64,000 bases of DNA from Callaeas wilsoni. Lineage: Eukaryota > Chordata > Aves > Passeriformes > Callaeidae. The position numbers were made by a program, and so were the translations under genes. Positions 12,680 to 24,389 of this stretch are shown piece after piece (within the stretch, counting starts at the first letter, position 1; every line of letters starts with the position of its first letter). The stretch lies in assembly GCA_013398955.1 (NCBI GenBank), contig VWPU01005274.1, forward strand, positions 62,001 to 126,000. The letters are read 5' to 3'. Below the pieces are notes generated by a model that searched no databases, was not told the DNA's origin, and worked only from the letters and a program-made list of their open reading frames with translations.

Positions 12680-14360
12680 AGCATTATGTATTTTGGATTA
12701 GTGTGGGCCTCATGAGAGGTGCTTCAAAGTATAAACTATTTTATCTGAGGTGGTTATGTTTATTATGTGCACATGATGTGAATGTGTACTTACGAATAGG
12801 TTTTGTATTAGAAGCATTATATTCATTGCAAGTTTATCTAGATTTGTGATGCACGTATACTATAGCAAAGAGAATTCATTTACTTGGATGATAAGTACCA
12901 TGCCATAGTATTCCTTTTTAAAAGGGTATTCTGTCCTCTTTAACAGAATTTAAGGTACTCACTTACGTGAGCCAAGTTATACCCTCACAGAATATTTAGT
13001 ACTCGTGTCAAACTGACTTTAGGATTTTCTCATACGAGTTTTGGTCCTTGGCATATTTATTCACTGGAGATGAGTAAGCACTGAAGGATGTGAATGTCTC
13101 ACGTTGACCTGGGAGGCGTAGATCCCCCCTGAGATTAAGAAATATGAGAGGATCCACTCTCTGTAGACCTCCTGAAGTTCCTGCACTTGACTTTTAAAGT
13201 CTTCTGCTCTGGTCAGAGCATGTTTTTATCTGGTGAACAACAGGGATAACTCAGAGGGGGTGCTGTATGTCAGTAGGATAGGGAAGGTGAGCATAAGCGA
13301 ACCAGCACAAAGATCTGGAAATACCTATGAAGTCAGGGCTGGTTGGTTTTGGGGATTTTTTTCAATTATGTGGTTGCACCCAAATCCCCAAAGTCTCACT
13401 GAATCCTAACCAGTTCACTGGCTCATTTTAAAGGAATGGTAAATAACTGTTCAGTTTCATTTCGGTTGTGATTCTTCATAATACATCTACTTAGGAGATT
13501 GGCTGCTGCTATTGTAAAGAGAGGTTGGAGCAAATGTTCCCTTTTCTCAGTCCAGATGAAAATGCCAGTGGAAAGCTCAGTTTCATAATTTTTCATAGAT
13601 TCTAGCTGTTGATATCTGGGATACTAATTCAGATTTTTATATTCTGAAATTAAATTCTCACTTTGGTCCACCAGAGCCCATGTTTGGTGTCTCTTTTCTG
13701 CTGTGAGTTGTGGCCTTCTAAAGCTTTTCCCAGAGAAGGTGACTGCAGAGTGGAAGATTTTTGTCTATTTTGGACACCAGTCAGTAAACGTTATGCTCTG
13801 TTGGAAGAGTATGTTACAAAAAAAGGGAAGATGGTTTGCAGTTTTGTAGCTCTGTGCCTTTATCTGCTCAGGAAGTAAGAGATTAGTGTATTAAACCACA
13901 CTCTGAGAATGCACTCTGATTTTAGAGTATTGCACTTCTGCTTTTCATCTCATTTAAAATACCTTTTAAAACCATTCATATAGTATTCATGAAACATCCT
14001 AACAAATACTCTCACAACAAGAACTTCCAGAAAAGTCAGGAATATGCTGTTTGGATTATCTAGGGTTTATTTTTTTTCCCCTCTTTTGTTCTGTATATCT
14101 CCCTTTAATTAAATGCCTCATCCTCATTTCCCTCAGAATACTTTGCTTTTATTCTGTCTCAATTTGTGATGTACTGGCTAATTTGAACTGTAGGGTTTTT
14201 TACAGTTAAAAAACCACCCCCATATATTCAGATTTGTGACTATGATTAATGTATGGAAGATAAGAGGGGGATATAAAACTAAGAAAGCAAGAGGAAAGGA
14301 CCAGTACCTGTATATATGGCAACCGTGCCACAGGTCTGTTATTTATTCATCTGAATGATG
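12680..14360. other. Non-coding DNA, nothing recognised
   Basis: Mixed AT-rich sequence without recognised repeats. A 71-codon frame at 13663-13878 shows no domain and no plausible gene context. Confidence 0.55.
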
Positions 14361-14361
14361 G

Positions 14362-14402
14362 GTAAATGGCAAAACTCCCATTGATTTCAGTGGGAGCAGA
14401 AG
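14362..14402. mobile_element. MITE-like core fragment
   Basis: The stretch 'aaaactcccattgatttcagtgggagcag' carries the self-complementary 'cccattga...tcagtggga' core found in ancient sauropsid palindromic repeats. Only this core is recognisable. Confidence 0.45.
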
Positions 14403-14542
14403 TTAACTCGAAATGAGCAGCTTTCCTGCACGTCTAATATTCTGAGGACTCAGGTGCTAATTTGCGAAGAAAGATCAACACAGATGGGAAAAGTTATGGC
14501 GTGTGGAAGAATAGCTGGTTGAAATGCAGATCCACACAGTAA

Positions 14543-14593
14543 GGGCCTAATCTGCTTGATGCCACATACCGACTTCAATAAAAGTCAGGGCCC
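14543..14593. mobile_element. MITE-like fragment with inverted GGGCCT / AGGGCCC ends
   Basis: It begins 'gggcctaatctgctt' and ends 'gtcagggccc', with 'gacttcaataaaagtc' between. The inverted ends and the 'gacttcaat' core resemble other such fragments in this window. At about 50 bp it is either internally deleted or a fortuitous match. Confidence 0.4.
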
Positions 14594-14599
14594 TTGCAG

Positions 14600-15735
14600 G
14601 AATCCAAGCTAAATGCTAGTGAAAAATCTAGACAGAGGCTAGAGAAAACCCCTCATTGGTGTGAAATTGTGTGCACATACAATCTTCCACATACAGGTTT
14701 GTACATATGTTTTCCTTAGAATAAAACGTTAATAAAAGGAAAATGGCATCCGGGAAGACAAAGCATCCAAGGCAACCCATCTGCACTCTTGTCATATGAT
14801 AGACTTGGACAAACCTAAAGCTGCCAATACAACTGCTCAAGAAGTATGCCAAGGGAGCAGATGCTACCTCTGCAAGTATATTTTCCAAAGTTTGGCATTC
14901 AGGATCTTGCAGTTACCATCCAGAGAGGAAAAGGTGAGGAGGAGAAGTGGGATGATGTTGCCGTGGCACCTCCTGGTGTCAGCTTTCTCGTTCACTTGAG
15001 TTAGGTCTTTGCAGTTCTTTCTTCCTTCTTCTGCCGAAGTAAGGCATCTGATGTGGAAGTTAAAAAGGAAAGCAGCTATGTATGAAAGCAGAACACTGTG
15101 AAACTTGATACTACCCTTAAAATATTTATTCAAAGCCAAATTCATGAATGTATTTAGATTTATGATGCATAATCATGTTTGGGTTAGCAAAAGGCCCACA
15201 GAGGTACCGAATAAATCTGTGAGGTCAGAAGCCAGCAGGGATTTTGTGAACTCAAGTGGTTGGAAGAGAAGATTGTTATGATTTTTTAGAGAGCAGCCTG
15301 AAAGAAATGCCTTTGGAGAAGAGCAGGTCCTGTAGCACCTTTGTTCCCTCGGAAGGCTAGGGCATCCATTCAGGGCACCTCATGGGTGCTGGGTGAGCCA
15401 GCGTCAGTGCAGTTGGTTCCATGAATGTCTGAGGAACAAGGAGCTGCTTTTGTGTAGACTCTTGCACACCAGCAAGACCAGGCCATTCACAGTGAGCCAT
15501 TGCAGCCTGTGCTGAGGCTGCTGTGGAACACGGTGTGGGAAACGGGAAGAAGCAGGGGCTGCTGTGGTACCACTGCTATCACCCGGGGGGGTAAGCTGGG
15601 CTTAGTGCTCTGCCCTGTGGTCAGCACCACCCACTGCCAATTACAGGTATTTTCCTTTAAAAAAAGTCCTCTGTAGAATTGTTTAAACATTTCTCATGGT
15701 TTTCATTCCCTCTCATTACTAATTGTGAAGGAGTA
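14600..15735. other. Non-coding DNA upstream of CR1
   Basis: Opposite-strand frames near 14628-15145 overlap one another and have no domain. No repeat is recognised until the CR1 start. G7 lies at 15585-15591. Confidence 0.5.
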
Positions 15736-15737
15736 AC

Positions 15738-16391
15738 ATGACAGCCAGCAATCCTGTATTCAAGCACTCAGCCTTTCTGGTGCATTGCTTGCAGCCCAGG
15801 AAGCCAGCTGCATCCTGGGCTGCATCCAAAGCAGCGTGGCCAGCAGGGTGAGGGAGGGGATTCTGCCCCACCTGCAGTACTGCTTCCAGCTCTGGGGTCC
15901 TCAGCAGAGGAAAGACATGGACCTGCTGGAGTGAGTCCAGAGAGGAGCCACAAAAATGATCAGGGGTCTTGAGCACATCTCCCATGAGGACAAGATGAGA
16001 CAGTTGCGGTTGTTCAGCCTGGAGAAGAGGAAGCTCCAGAGAGATCTTAGTGCACCTTCCAGTATCTAAAGGGGGCCTTTAAGAAAGATAAACAAACCTT
16101 TTAGCAGGGTGTGGTGTGATAGGACGAGGAGTAATGGCTTAAAACTAAAAGAGGGTCTATTTACACGAGATACAAAGAATAAATTTTTTGCAATGCGGGT
16201 GGTAGAACACTGGAACAAGTTGCCCAGAGAGGTGGTAGATGCCCCGTCCCTGAAAACATTCAAGGTCAGATTGGATGGGGCTGTGAGCAACTTGATCTGG
16301 TTCAAGATGTCCCTGCTTATTGCAGAAGGGTTGGACTAGATGACTTTCAAATGTCCCTTCCAACTCAAACTAATCTATGAGTCTATGATTC
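15738..16391 (+). mobile_element. CR1 LINE, 5'-truncated copy with the 3' end
   Basis: This is a fragment of a chicken repeat 1 (CR1) non-LTR retrotransposon in sense orientation. Successive stretches match the 3' part of avian CR1, including GGCTGCATCCAAAGCAGCGT, the 'ggttgttcagcctggagaag' segment, 'ttgcccagagaggtgg' and 'gggttggactagatga'. It ends in the CR1-type short tail repeat near 16374-16391. The translated remnant is the C-terminus of ORF2 (reverse transcriptase protein), for example RVVEHWNKLPREVVDAPSL at about 16195-16254. It is dead: TGA at 15932-15934, TAA at 16067-16069, a frame change before 16109, and what looks like a deletion of about 25 bp near 15868. CR1 copies are usually 5'-truncated and lack target-site duplications, and none is obvious here. 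The 5' boundary is uncertain by about 20 bp. Confidence 0.95.
16109..16339 (+). pseudogene. CR1 ORF2 C-terminal remnant
   Basis: This open stretch inside the CR1 copy preserves the end of the retrotransposon ORF2 protein. Residues such as EHWNKLPREVV are typical of the extreme C-terminus, downstream of the reverse transcriptase domain. The preceding part of ORF2 (about 15790-16066) lies in another frame and carries two in-frame stops. The ATG at 16109 is therefore not a real start. No catalytic motif remains, so no activity is expected. Confidence 0.85.
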
Positions 16392-16659
16392 ACAATCCAC
16401 ATTATGCTGACATTAGGCCATATCTGTGAAAAGGTCCCTCTCTGAGCTGATCTGAGGAAACACAAACATATCTGGCCAATAATGGTCCCTGTTTCCAGAG
16501 GTTTATAGTTTCTTTCAGGCTCATGCTGATAAATAATGTTCCAGTGATTTCTTTAACATGAGAAAATACTCCTTCAGTATTTATATATGAGCTGTGTTCA
16601 CAGTTCTTATCAAACTTACTCGGCTTTTGGACTAAGCGCACTTTTAATCAAGCCCCGCC

Positions 16660-17270
16660 ATCAGTAAGTGATGACCTTTGTTTTGTTTTGGGGTTGGAGC
16701 AGAGGGAGAAGGAGGCAGCCTAAACCTGATTCCCGAGGCTCATCCCTGCCAAGCCGTGACTACCCTGCACTCTCCCCGTGTGGGAGGGAGTGCCAGAACC
16801 TTTGCTCCAGCCCCTCCAAGGAGGAGAGGGGCGAGCGAGGGAGCCTCAGCCTCAGCCCTCAGCTGCTGGTGACCACTTGAGGCCGAGGGAGAGGAGCCCC
16901 AGCAGCGGGAGGAGGCTGAGCCTCTCTGCCCCGCTGTGATCACGTGCAAGAGAGCACCGTGTTTTCGTAAAGCGGCATTTGCCCTTTTTCAGCTGCTGGA
17001 CGCCTCAAAAGGTCACCCAAAATGATCTAAATGCATCGTTTCCCTGGTGTGAAGGATGAAGCAGGGAACCTTTGAATGAAGGCAGTGCTTTTTTTTTTTT
17101 TTTTTTGTCCTGCAAGTGTTCCCTTGGCTATTACAGTTCCTGCAGTCGAGTGCTGTCACTGGGGTTGGAATCGGCCTCCACTCGCTTTCTGTCCGTGCTG
17201 CAGCCTCTGGCACGGCCAGACTCCTGCTCACAGCCCTGGCGTGACTCTCTCAGGTGTCAGCTCTATGTCT
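16660..17270. other. GC-rich stretch after CR1, with a T18 tract
   Basis: The GC content is clearly above the surroundings, especially at 16720-16930, and several overlapping 60-80-codon frames open on both strands as expected of GC-rich DNA. T18 lies at 17089-17106. CpGs are present but not dense enough to call an island, and no promoter motif is convincing. Confidence 0.45.
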
Positions 17271-17539
17271 GACCAGGTGCAGACCTAGGGACTGAGACCT
17301 TGGTCTCATCAGCTCTACACGTCCCTGGAGCATTGCAGAAACCCCAACCAACATCTGCCAAGGAGGAGGTTTTGTACTGGTTTTGGCAGGGTTTGTTCGA
17401 CAAGAGGTTAGCAGTGTCCTGAGCAGAAAGCCAGAGGAACCAAATCTCATTTGCTAGGATTGAAATATAGCAACCAAGGCAGATCATCCTGTCTCATTGT
17501 TTTTATGTGTCTCTGAGTCTAAAGTCATTTTTAAAATGT

Positions 17540-18150
17540 GAGTGATGCAATTTCTTGCATCTTTCATTTAATATGCTGCTTGGTAAACAGTGTTTTAGAT
17601 TAGTATATTTGTAATTTAAATGAAGACAATACATCAAGTCAAGTCAGAAAAGAAGGAAGAAGTTTAAGCAATGATTGATGCCTCTTTCAGTGTTATGCCC
17701 TCTTGAAAAAGAAAAAAGAAAGCATAGAGAGAGGGGAGAGGTGAGATTATTGAGGATCTAGTGGGGTAATGGAGAAAGAGAGAAACTATTGTTCATGGGC
17801 AGAAATATACTATTTTTAAAAGCACAGTCAGCTCTGATCGCTGAATCTGTTTTCTTCAAGCGCACTAATAAATTCTGCCTAATTCATTTTTTATTCTCTC
17901 TTGGGGTCTGCTTGCAGATTTGCCTCAACAAAGGAAGCATCATGTTACTTCTTTTAAATAATTGATGGCTCTTGGTCCAAGCCAGCTTGAAGGAAATTCA
18001 AAAATAGGTACTGATTGAGTAAATACTCTGCCTCCCCCGCTGCTCCCCCCGCCCCCATCCCTTATTTATTTTTGCAGCCTGGGTGACTGGCAGTTGCCGA
18101 TGATGTCATTTGGGTACACCCAGCACTTAGCAGCTCTGATTTCATTTATG
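17540..18150. promoter_or_regulatory. Possible conserved non-coding element
   Basis: This is a repeat-free region with transcription-factor-like sites, including TGATGTCAT (CRE/ATF-like) at 18101-18109 and a purine-rich patch near 17706-17745. An ATTT-rich tail runs from about 18142 to 18166. Texture and composition resemble vertebrate enhancers in gene deserts. This is inference only. Confidence 0.2.
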
Positions 18151-20770
18151 TATTTATTTATATTTAAGAAAAGGAGAAGCTGTTAATTGTAAACTGTCTG
18201 ATGGAGCTAAGAGCTCTTCATAAATCATCAGCAACCTTGTGCCATAACAACCATGGATGGACCTTAACAGGTTGAGGTTGGAATCGGTACCAAGGGAGGC
18301 TCTGGGGAGAGTTGCGTGTATTCCACTCCTCCTGGCTGTGGGATGTGCTCTTCTCAAGGCACCCCTGGGTCAGTGTTTTCCACCATGTTGATTGTTTGCA
18401 GGCTTTGGCATGCCACCTCTGAGATTAGTGTTGTTTCCACGGAATAAGTCATTTCCTTGGACAGCATGGATTTGCTGAAGCTCTGTGATGTCATCTATAA
18501 AGATACACCCTTTATAATTTACCTTTTAAATTATTCAAAAACAGTGTGGTCCAAATTAACAATGAGAAAACCCAGAAATATTTTTCTCCTTTTTTTGTCT
18601 AGGCTTCAAGAGGCAGGATGTTCTTACATCAACTATTGCCGCAGTAAGAACATTTTTGGTGTAAAATACTGCATAGGAGAAAGCAGTGGCAGAGTTCACA
18701 TCTAGTGAGTTTTGCATTCATACTCTGATTTGCAGTCCACATGACTTCATGCATCCCCAGTTTTGATAGCAGTGAGTTAAAGGACTGAAGAAGAGTTCCT
18801 GGAAGGTGGCTTGTGTGTGAAATTGTTATCCCTCTTAGGATTTCTTTGTGAGGTATGTCCATGTTTCATAATGTTAATTATGCAATGTTGAATAAGTGAT
18901 GTTCAACTATAAAAGGGAGTGATAGACAAAAACATAGGGAGCTTTAATTTTTTTCCAAACAGGCAAGTCCTCTTACAGGTCACATCTTGATACAATATTT
19001 TAGCGCATGAAACCAGCACTCACCTACTAAATAACATAAGGTCTTCTTGACCTTGCAGCGTTACGTGGGCATGCATGCCATGCAGCTAAACTACTCTAGT
19101 GTCCAATACCTTGGAGAAATTGCCAAGTATTTCCTCTGATGCCATGCTTGTCACCCACGCTCGCCCGGCGTTCCTCGCTGCCTGCTAACGGCGCTCCGGC
19201 CACGGAGCAGTTTGAGCGCCGACAGCCATAGCGGGATCAGGCAGGGCCTTTCCAGCTGGAAGAGCAGAGCACCATCAGGGGCATGTCCACATGAGTAGGT
19301 GCAGATGGACCAGAGCAGGCTGGACGTGGCTTGGCTCTGGTCTGGAAGCCATGGTGCTGCTTAGTGCAATGCTGTCATCAGGCTAATACTCCTGTAGTTT
19401 CTTATTAGTAGTGTTAGATTTAGAAGCTCCAGTAGGAAGATTGATCTGTCAGGAATATGCCATATATTTTGCATATTTATTGTTCTCCATTCTGTAAAGT
19501 GAGAATCATCTTCAGTAAACTAAGCATTGTGAATACAGAGAAAGCTTTCTTTGAGAAATGGCGTGATGGAGACAGGTCTATGTATTTCTCCTCTTCCCCT
19601 CCAGAAATGAACCTCTGGGGTATTTAGGGAAACCAGATCATACAAGTAGGCAACATGTAGATGAGGGATCAGTATTTCTGTGGCATTACAATCGAGGCAG
19701 AAAGAAGGCAATGCAAGAATGAAACTTGAAACAATAATACCCAAAAATGCCTTCCAGAACGAGGCGTACAATTGCATATTTGGATATCTACAAAGTGCCC
19801 TGTACTCTGAGTAGTTCCTCTGACCAGTGTGGTGCACAACGATGTGTGGTTGTGAGTACTTACTCATTTTTATCCAAGTGCCTGCAGTATTTGGAAACTT
19901 CTGTGCAGTGCAGTTTGCAAACAGGATTTAGAGATGTTCGAATTGTCTCTTTATCTGCCAAAAGAACAGGTTAAGAATTGCTTTGGTGATGGGAAAAGCT
20001 TAAAACCAGCACACTAGCTCACTTTGGATGTTAATACAGTCTTTAGCCATAGAGGGAAATCTAAGCCTTGCTGAAGGCACAGCATACCAAGGTATATCTA
20101 ATAGTGTGTGCTTAACTCTGTTGCCTGGGAGCTTTGATTAAATGCAATGGCCAGGAAAATTAACCTCATGTTTTGGGTTTGTTTTTTTTTCTTTTAGGTT
20201 TCTATCCTGACTCACATCATTTACATGTGTAAAGCTGGCAATTTACTGATTTATCAATGAAAAAAACCACTTGGTTGGAAAATAGAGGAAAAAACTTGTG
20301 ATAAAAACATTGAGCTTTGAAATATCAGCTGCATCAGAGGATATGAGTGGGTTATTGGTGTAATAGGGACCCTTCTATCTGTGAAGATAATGCCTTGTAA
20401 CAAATACCATGAGACAAAGTAGTAGCCAGTTTCTCTGATAGCTGAGGGAAGTTCTCCAGTTCTAAACACTACAGCAAGCATTCTGTTTAGGAAGGGAAGC
20501 TAAAAGCCTCTCAAGGGTATATAGAAAATGCTGATCCTGAAAGTTTAAATGGACACATTTTAATCCTTAAGTTATTAATTATTTCTCATGATTAATTGTA
20601 ATTATTTTATTACTACTCCAGACCCTTGGGTCAAATTGCACACTGAGGTCAGTAAGAAATTTGCTGAAGAATCTCTTGATTTGGTATGTTATCATTTTTA
20701 TATTGAATATTGGACATTATCAGTTGCATTAAAGAGACCAACAGCTATCATGCCATCAAATTACAGGATA
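18151..20770. other. Non-coding DNA with a CpG cluster
   Basis: Apart from the CpG cluster at 19158-19233 nothing is recognised. The 'ttttttttcttttag' string near 20186-20200 is a splice-acceptor look-alike, but no coherent exon follows. The 115-codon minus-strand frame at 19520-19867 has no recognisable domain. Confidence 0.5.
19158..19233. other. Dense CpG cluster (12 CpG in 76 bp)
   Basis: Twelve CpG dinucleotides fall within 76 bp, in a neighbourhood where CpG is scarce. The patch is too short for a normal CpG island. It could be a small unmethylated regulatory element, the relic of a GC-rich insertion, or chance. No coding frame or known repeat explains it. Confidence 0.5.
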
Positions 20771-20779
20771 TATTTGGGT

Positions 20780-20840
20780 TGCAGGCGTAACTCCATTTCT
20801 TTCAGTGTCATCAGATATAACTGTAAATTTAATGCACAAA
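20780..20840. mobile_element. MITE-like fragment
   Basis: The string 'ggcgtaactccatttctttcagtgtcatcagatataactgtaaattt' follows the order 'tgtaactccattgacttcaatgg...tgatttacac' expected of the ancient palindromic repeat family seen elsewhere here. The overlapping 96-codon frame at 20588-20878 is not a gene. Confidence 0.45.
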
Positions 20841-21313
20841 GGGAAGGGGAAATAATCCCTTCACCCACGAAGACATAAATTAAATGTTACCCCACGCTAA
20901 AAAATGTAACCTTAAATGAACCTTACGTTCAGGAAAATTCAGTGCATACGTTCAGTGTATATGCTCTGTTTAAGGGGATGGCAAGTATTTTCAGATTATT
21001 CTGAATTACTGGGGATTTTCTAGTGGGAAAGCTGAGTACCCCCCTCCCTATGGCCAGCTCTACCTTCCCACTGCCTCTCTCCCCTCAAAGTAACCAGAAG
21101 AATCTTTTTCTTCTGAACATATAGCTTGTAATATACATAAAAGCAGAGTTTGCTTTGATCCTGACAGCAAAACGTTTATTTTTAAACTGGAACTGGGCTG
21201 TTGTCCAGCAATGCTCTTTCCTTTGCATCACGCCCTGCGTTTCAGCTCCGCAGCCTGCCTGGGTGCAGCTGGACCTGCTGCACCAGGGACCTGGCGTGAT
21301 GGGTCCTGCTGAG

Positions 21314-21353
21314 CTCCCTCCCTCCCTCTCCCCCCATTCCTCCTTCTCCTCTC
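21314..21353. repeat. Polypyrimidine tract
   Basis: Forty bases of C/T interrupted by one A at 21336. The first part is (CCCT)-like. Confidence 0.9.
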
Positions 21354-21528
21354 GTTTTGAAATTCAAATTGAATGCAATTTTCAGCTCATTTGAGCCAGA
21401 ATATACTCTTGCTGAGCTTCAGTGGCTCTTAAATTCAAACTCGAAGGAGAAAACAGATATCATCTGTCACCGAGGGTGGGAAAGGTTGTCCTCCCCACGT
21501 TTTATTCATGGGAGACAGGGCTTCACTG

Positions 21529-21585
21529 ACTAATTCCAGTCTTTCTGACTAATCACTCACTGGCAAACTAATCAGCTAATCGATG
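21529..21585. repeat. Degenerate 19-bp tandem repeat carrying CTAAT motifs
   Basis: Three consecutive units of about 19 bp begin at 21529, 21548 and 21567 with gACTAAT or aACTAAT. A fourth CTAATC lies 8 bp further on, at 21576-21581. CTAATC contains the TAATC core bound by K50-type homeodomain proteins (OTX/PITX class, by general knowledge). Units differ outside the motif, so this may be a binding-site array rather than a simple repeat. Confidence 0.5.
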
Positions 21586-21749
21586 TGACTGGTTTCTTGT
21601 AGTTTGGTCTCTTTTTGCAGGTTTTTTTTTTTAACTTCTCCAGCCTATTTAGTATTTATATTTAAAGTCCTAGAAGTGCCCTAGCTGCAACGCCTGTGTC
21701 TGCATTTGACTGTACCTGCTTGTTTCTGGTCCCATTGTCCCCATCACAG

Positions 21750-21887
21750 ACTATTCCCTTTAAAGAACTACAGATGAAAATGCCCCGAATTGGAGAGCTG
21801 GCAGAGAAGAGGCGAGGGATGAGAGATTTTCAAAAGAAGCTTGAAAAAGAGAAAGGAGCAAAGGGAGAAAAAGTGTTAAATCATTAG
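21750..21887 (+). other. Candidate terminal exon, 45 codons (unidentified)
   Basis: A pyrimidine-rich stretch ending CATCACAG at 21749 resembles a splice acceptor. It is followed by 45 open codons to TAG at 21885-21887. The peptide is strongly charged, containing IGELAEKRRGMRDFQKKLEK, and could form a helix or coiled coil. A/G-rich DNA gives such Lys/Glu/Arg peptides by chance. I do not recognise it, and no upstream exon or polyadenylation signal was tied to it. Confidence 0.15.
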
Positions 21888-22618
21888 GTGGTGTTACGTC
21901 AGCAGGTTTAGGACCAGGTACATCTACAGGGTACATACCATAGCTACTTATTCTATAAAACCTGCTTCATATTAACACATATGGCACTATCTTGTGAGTC
22001 ATCTGGTGAGAGTCCTGCTTAAAAGCAGAGAAGAAATACGACTCACTGTTTTATTCCTTACTTCTTTTTTTTTCCTAGTACTGTTTTTGAAATAGAAAAA
22101 TACTCTTGCAAAGAGGTCCAGCTCCTGCTTTTATTGTACTCCTTTACAAACTTCTCTTTCATTTGGTGAAAATAGCGTTGGTTTGGAGATTGGCAACTAC
22201 TTTCAAAAGGAAATGTTGCAAGAAACAGCAATTTGGTAGGTGTAAGGGCAAAACTAAAGTACAATCTGTGCTAGTAGAGAAAATAGGTTGCTTAATCTAA
22301 CAGCATGATAGCATTGTAATGCTGCTCTGAGCAACATCAGCTTGTCACTGGCAAAAATCCACAAACTGAATTTTTGTTGTAACAAAATCTTCGTGCCATA
22401 AAGGACGTCATAAATAGACGGGACATCTGCAAATGGTGAGAACATATTAAAGTCAGACTGGAGAGAATATCAAACACCATGCTGGTCCCTTAATTGTTTT
22501 ATACGTTCTAAAGCCTTAATATATTACTAAACCTGGCTAAAGGTTGGAAACTGCTGTTCTGGAGCTTTCTTGGTGCCTGTTCCTTGTTCCTCATGCTGGG
22601 CAAGGGTTGGTGTACAGT

Positions 22619-22680
22619 CAGGGCCCAATCCTGCAAACAGTTTTGTGTTTGGTATGCTATCATCACCCAAACTGAAATGA
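22619..22680 (+). mobile_element. MITE-like fragment (end sequence)
   Basis: 'cagggcccaatcctgcaaacag' is close to the end sequence 'gggcccgatcctgcaaacac' of the ancient palindromic repeat family that also occurs at 48207-48303. The remainder is too diverged to assign. Confidence 0.45.
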
Positions 22681-23751
22681 AACTCTGGGGCAATATTCCG
22701 TCATCCCTTTGGTCACCTTATGTACTTCAGTTTAGTGCGTGGTAATCCCTAAAAAAACACCAACTTTTTGCTATGGGCTGATCCAAAGCAGGGAGTGCGC
22801 GTGTGCAGTCAGCTGGCTGGTTCATGACAGATGCCTTGCACAGAAGCCAGCGTGCTGTTACGGCAGAACTTGGGTATTTCATATTGGAGAGTCACTGGCA
22901 AAAAGCAGGGCTGAGGAAAGAGGGCACTCTTGGTGTGTGTTGAGAGTAGCCCAAGCTCACCTTTGGGACTGGGCCTGTTCACAACACAGGCAATGTTGAG
23001 AGACCTGGATCTGGATCACAGTGGAGTGAGTTTAGAGAGGTGATAGGCACAGGGCTGCCAGGGTAGCAGGAATTGATTTCCAGCGGTCTTTGTGGTCATA
23101 GGTGTTAGCCCTGATGCATTTACAGTTACTGAAGCATGGGATTTTGGAATCTTTTTTAAATTAGGCAATTAAATTCAGGTTAAGCCCTGTTTCAGGCACC
23201 TCAGTGTCTCTCTGAATCTTCCCCTTTGTCTCCAGTGGCTCTGTTAGACATTGACACTGACCTGCAAAGCTGGTACTACAAGTCCTTATAAAGAAATCTG
23301 ATATTCCTATGAAAGTTATGATGATGTATGTAAATCAGCTGCCATATCCACACTGTCACCTCTTCAGCTGAAAAAGAAGGGCAAATCATTTCGTTGGTAG
23401 CTGCTGAAACCGTCAGCTGCACTGTCATTAATACTCTCCCCTCTTTCCTGGAAACTCAATATATCAGCTACCTGATGTACCCTTCCTCTTCCAAGAATAC
23501 ATCTCTCCATTCCTTCAAATTCTTCTTGAGCTGGGACATCCCATCTGCCACTTTATTGTTCTTCTTCTGGCCCATTAGTTTTTCCTCCCATTCTTTTTCC
23601 ATGGCCTCAAGTGGTTTTTGTAGGATTTTATCATGTGCTAATAACCAGAGTATCTAAGCTCTATCCTGGACTATATAAAGTGATGTGTCCAACTGCTGTG
23701 ATGCTTTTTTTTTAACCCCTTGTCTTTCTTGTGGGGAAGACAGCGTGGAGT

Positions 23752-23780
23752 CTTTCCATTCCAGCGAAGCTTTCCATTCC
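23752..23780. repeat. Short direct repeat CTTTCCATTCC x2
   Basis: An exact 11-bp sequence occurs at 23752-23762 and again at 23770-23780, 18 bp apart. It is followed by GGAAAG, which can pair with the CTTTCC of either copy. Confidence 0.85.
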
Positions 23781-24389
23781 GGAAAGAAGCAAAACTCTGA
23801 CTGTTGTCAATAGACATTGGGATTGATGGGATTTTTACTTAAGTCTCTGCAACTCACCTTTTTGTTGAAGCAGACATTCCCATACAACTGCTTAAAAGTA
23901 GCAGTTGCACCTGTAAGTTTTGCACATGAGTAAACTCTTGTGCACCTCAGGAATCCTATTAGAGATTTCCACATAAGAAATGACTGGATTGCGAGTCACA
24001 AAACTAAAATTGTTGTCCCATCCTATAAAAAGCCTGTTGATGTGTCTCTGTGGGTTATGCATATATAGGTGTGTATCCACAGAAAGAGTTATGTTTGATG
24101 GTATTTCCTCAACAGCAGATTCTTTGCTGCTGTTCAGAGGACATTGGGTGACCTGTAAGTTCTTCTTGATTATAACATTCTCAGTGGAGATCACAGTTTC
24201 AAATTAATAAACAAGTGCTAACCAAACCATGGGTGTTTGTGGTATGGACCCTCTAATCAAGTTTTTGCATTTTAATTTTGTATCTACTTTTAAGAATATG
24301 TATATTAATCCTTCTGATTGGTTCTTTATCATTCTCTATACTTTTAAAAAAATTTTTCTGTCTTTATAGTGCTTTGAGAAATTACTAGT

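Larger units (their letters stand above)
21888..24388. other. Non-coding DNA with scattered relics
   Basis: A possible L2-type LINE 3' remnant is suggested by 'ccattccttcaaattcttcttgag' near 23508-23531, but the match is short. Frames at 22058-22445 and 23394-23657 show no domain. Confidence 0.45.

Noticed and set aside
16660..17270. Possible CpG-island promoter
   Set aside because: GC-rich but CpG density is only moderate, and no transcript start features or downstream gene are seen.
20170..20200. Polypyrimidine tract with TTTTAG, acceptor-like
   Set aside because: No coherent exon or donor follows. T-tracts with AG are frequent in this DNA.
23394..23657. Possible L2 LINE 3' remnant
   Set aside because: Only about 25 bp resemble the L2 3' region, too little to list as an element.
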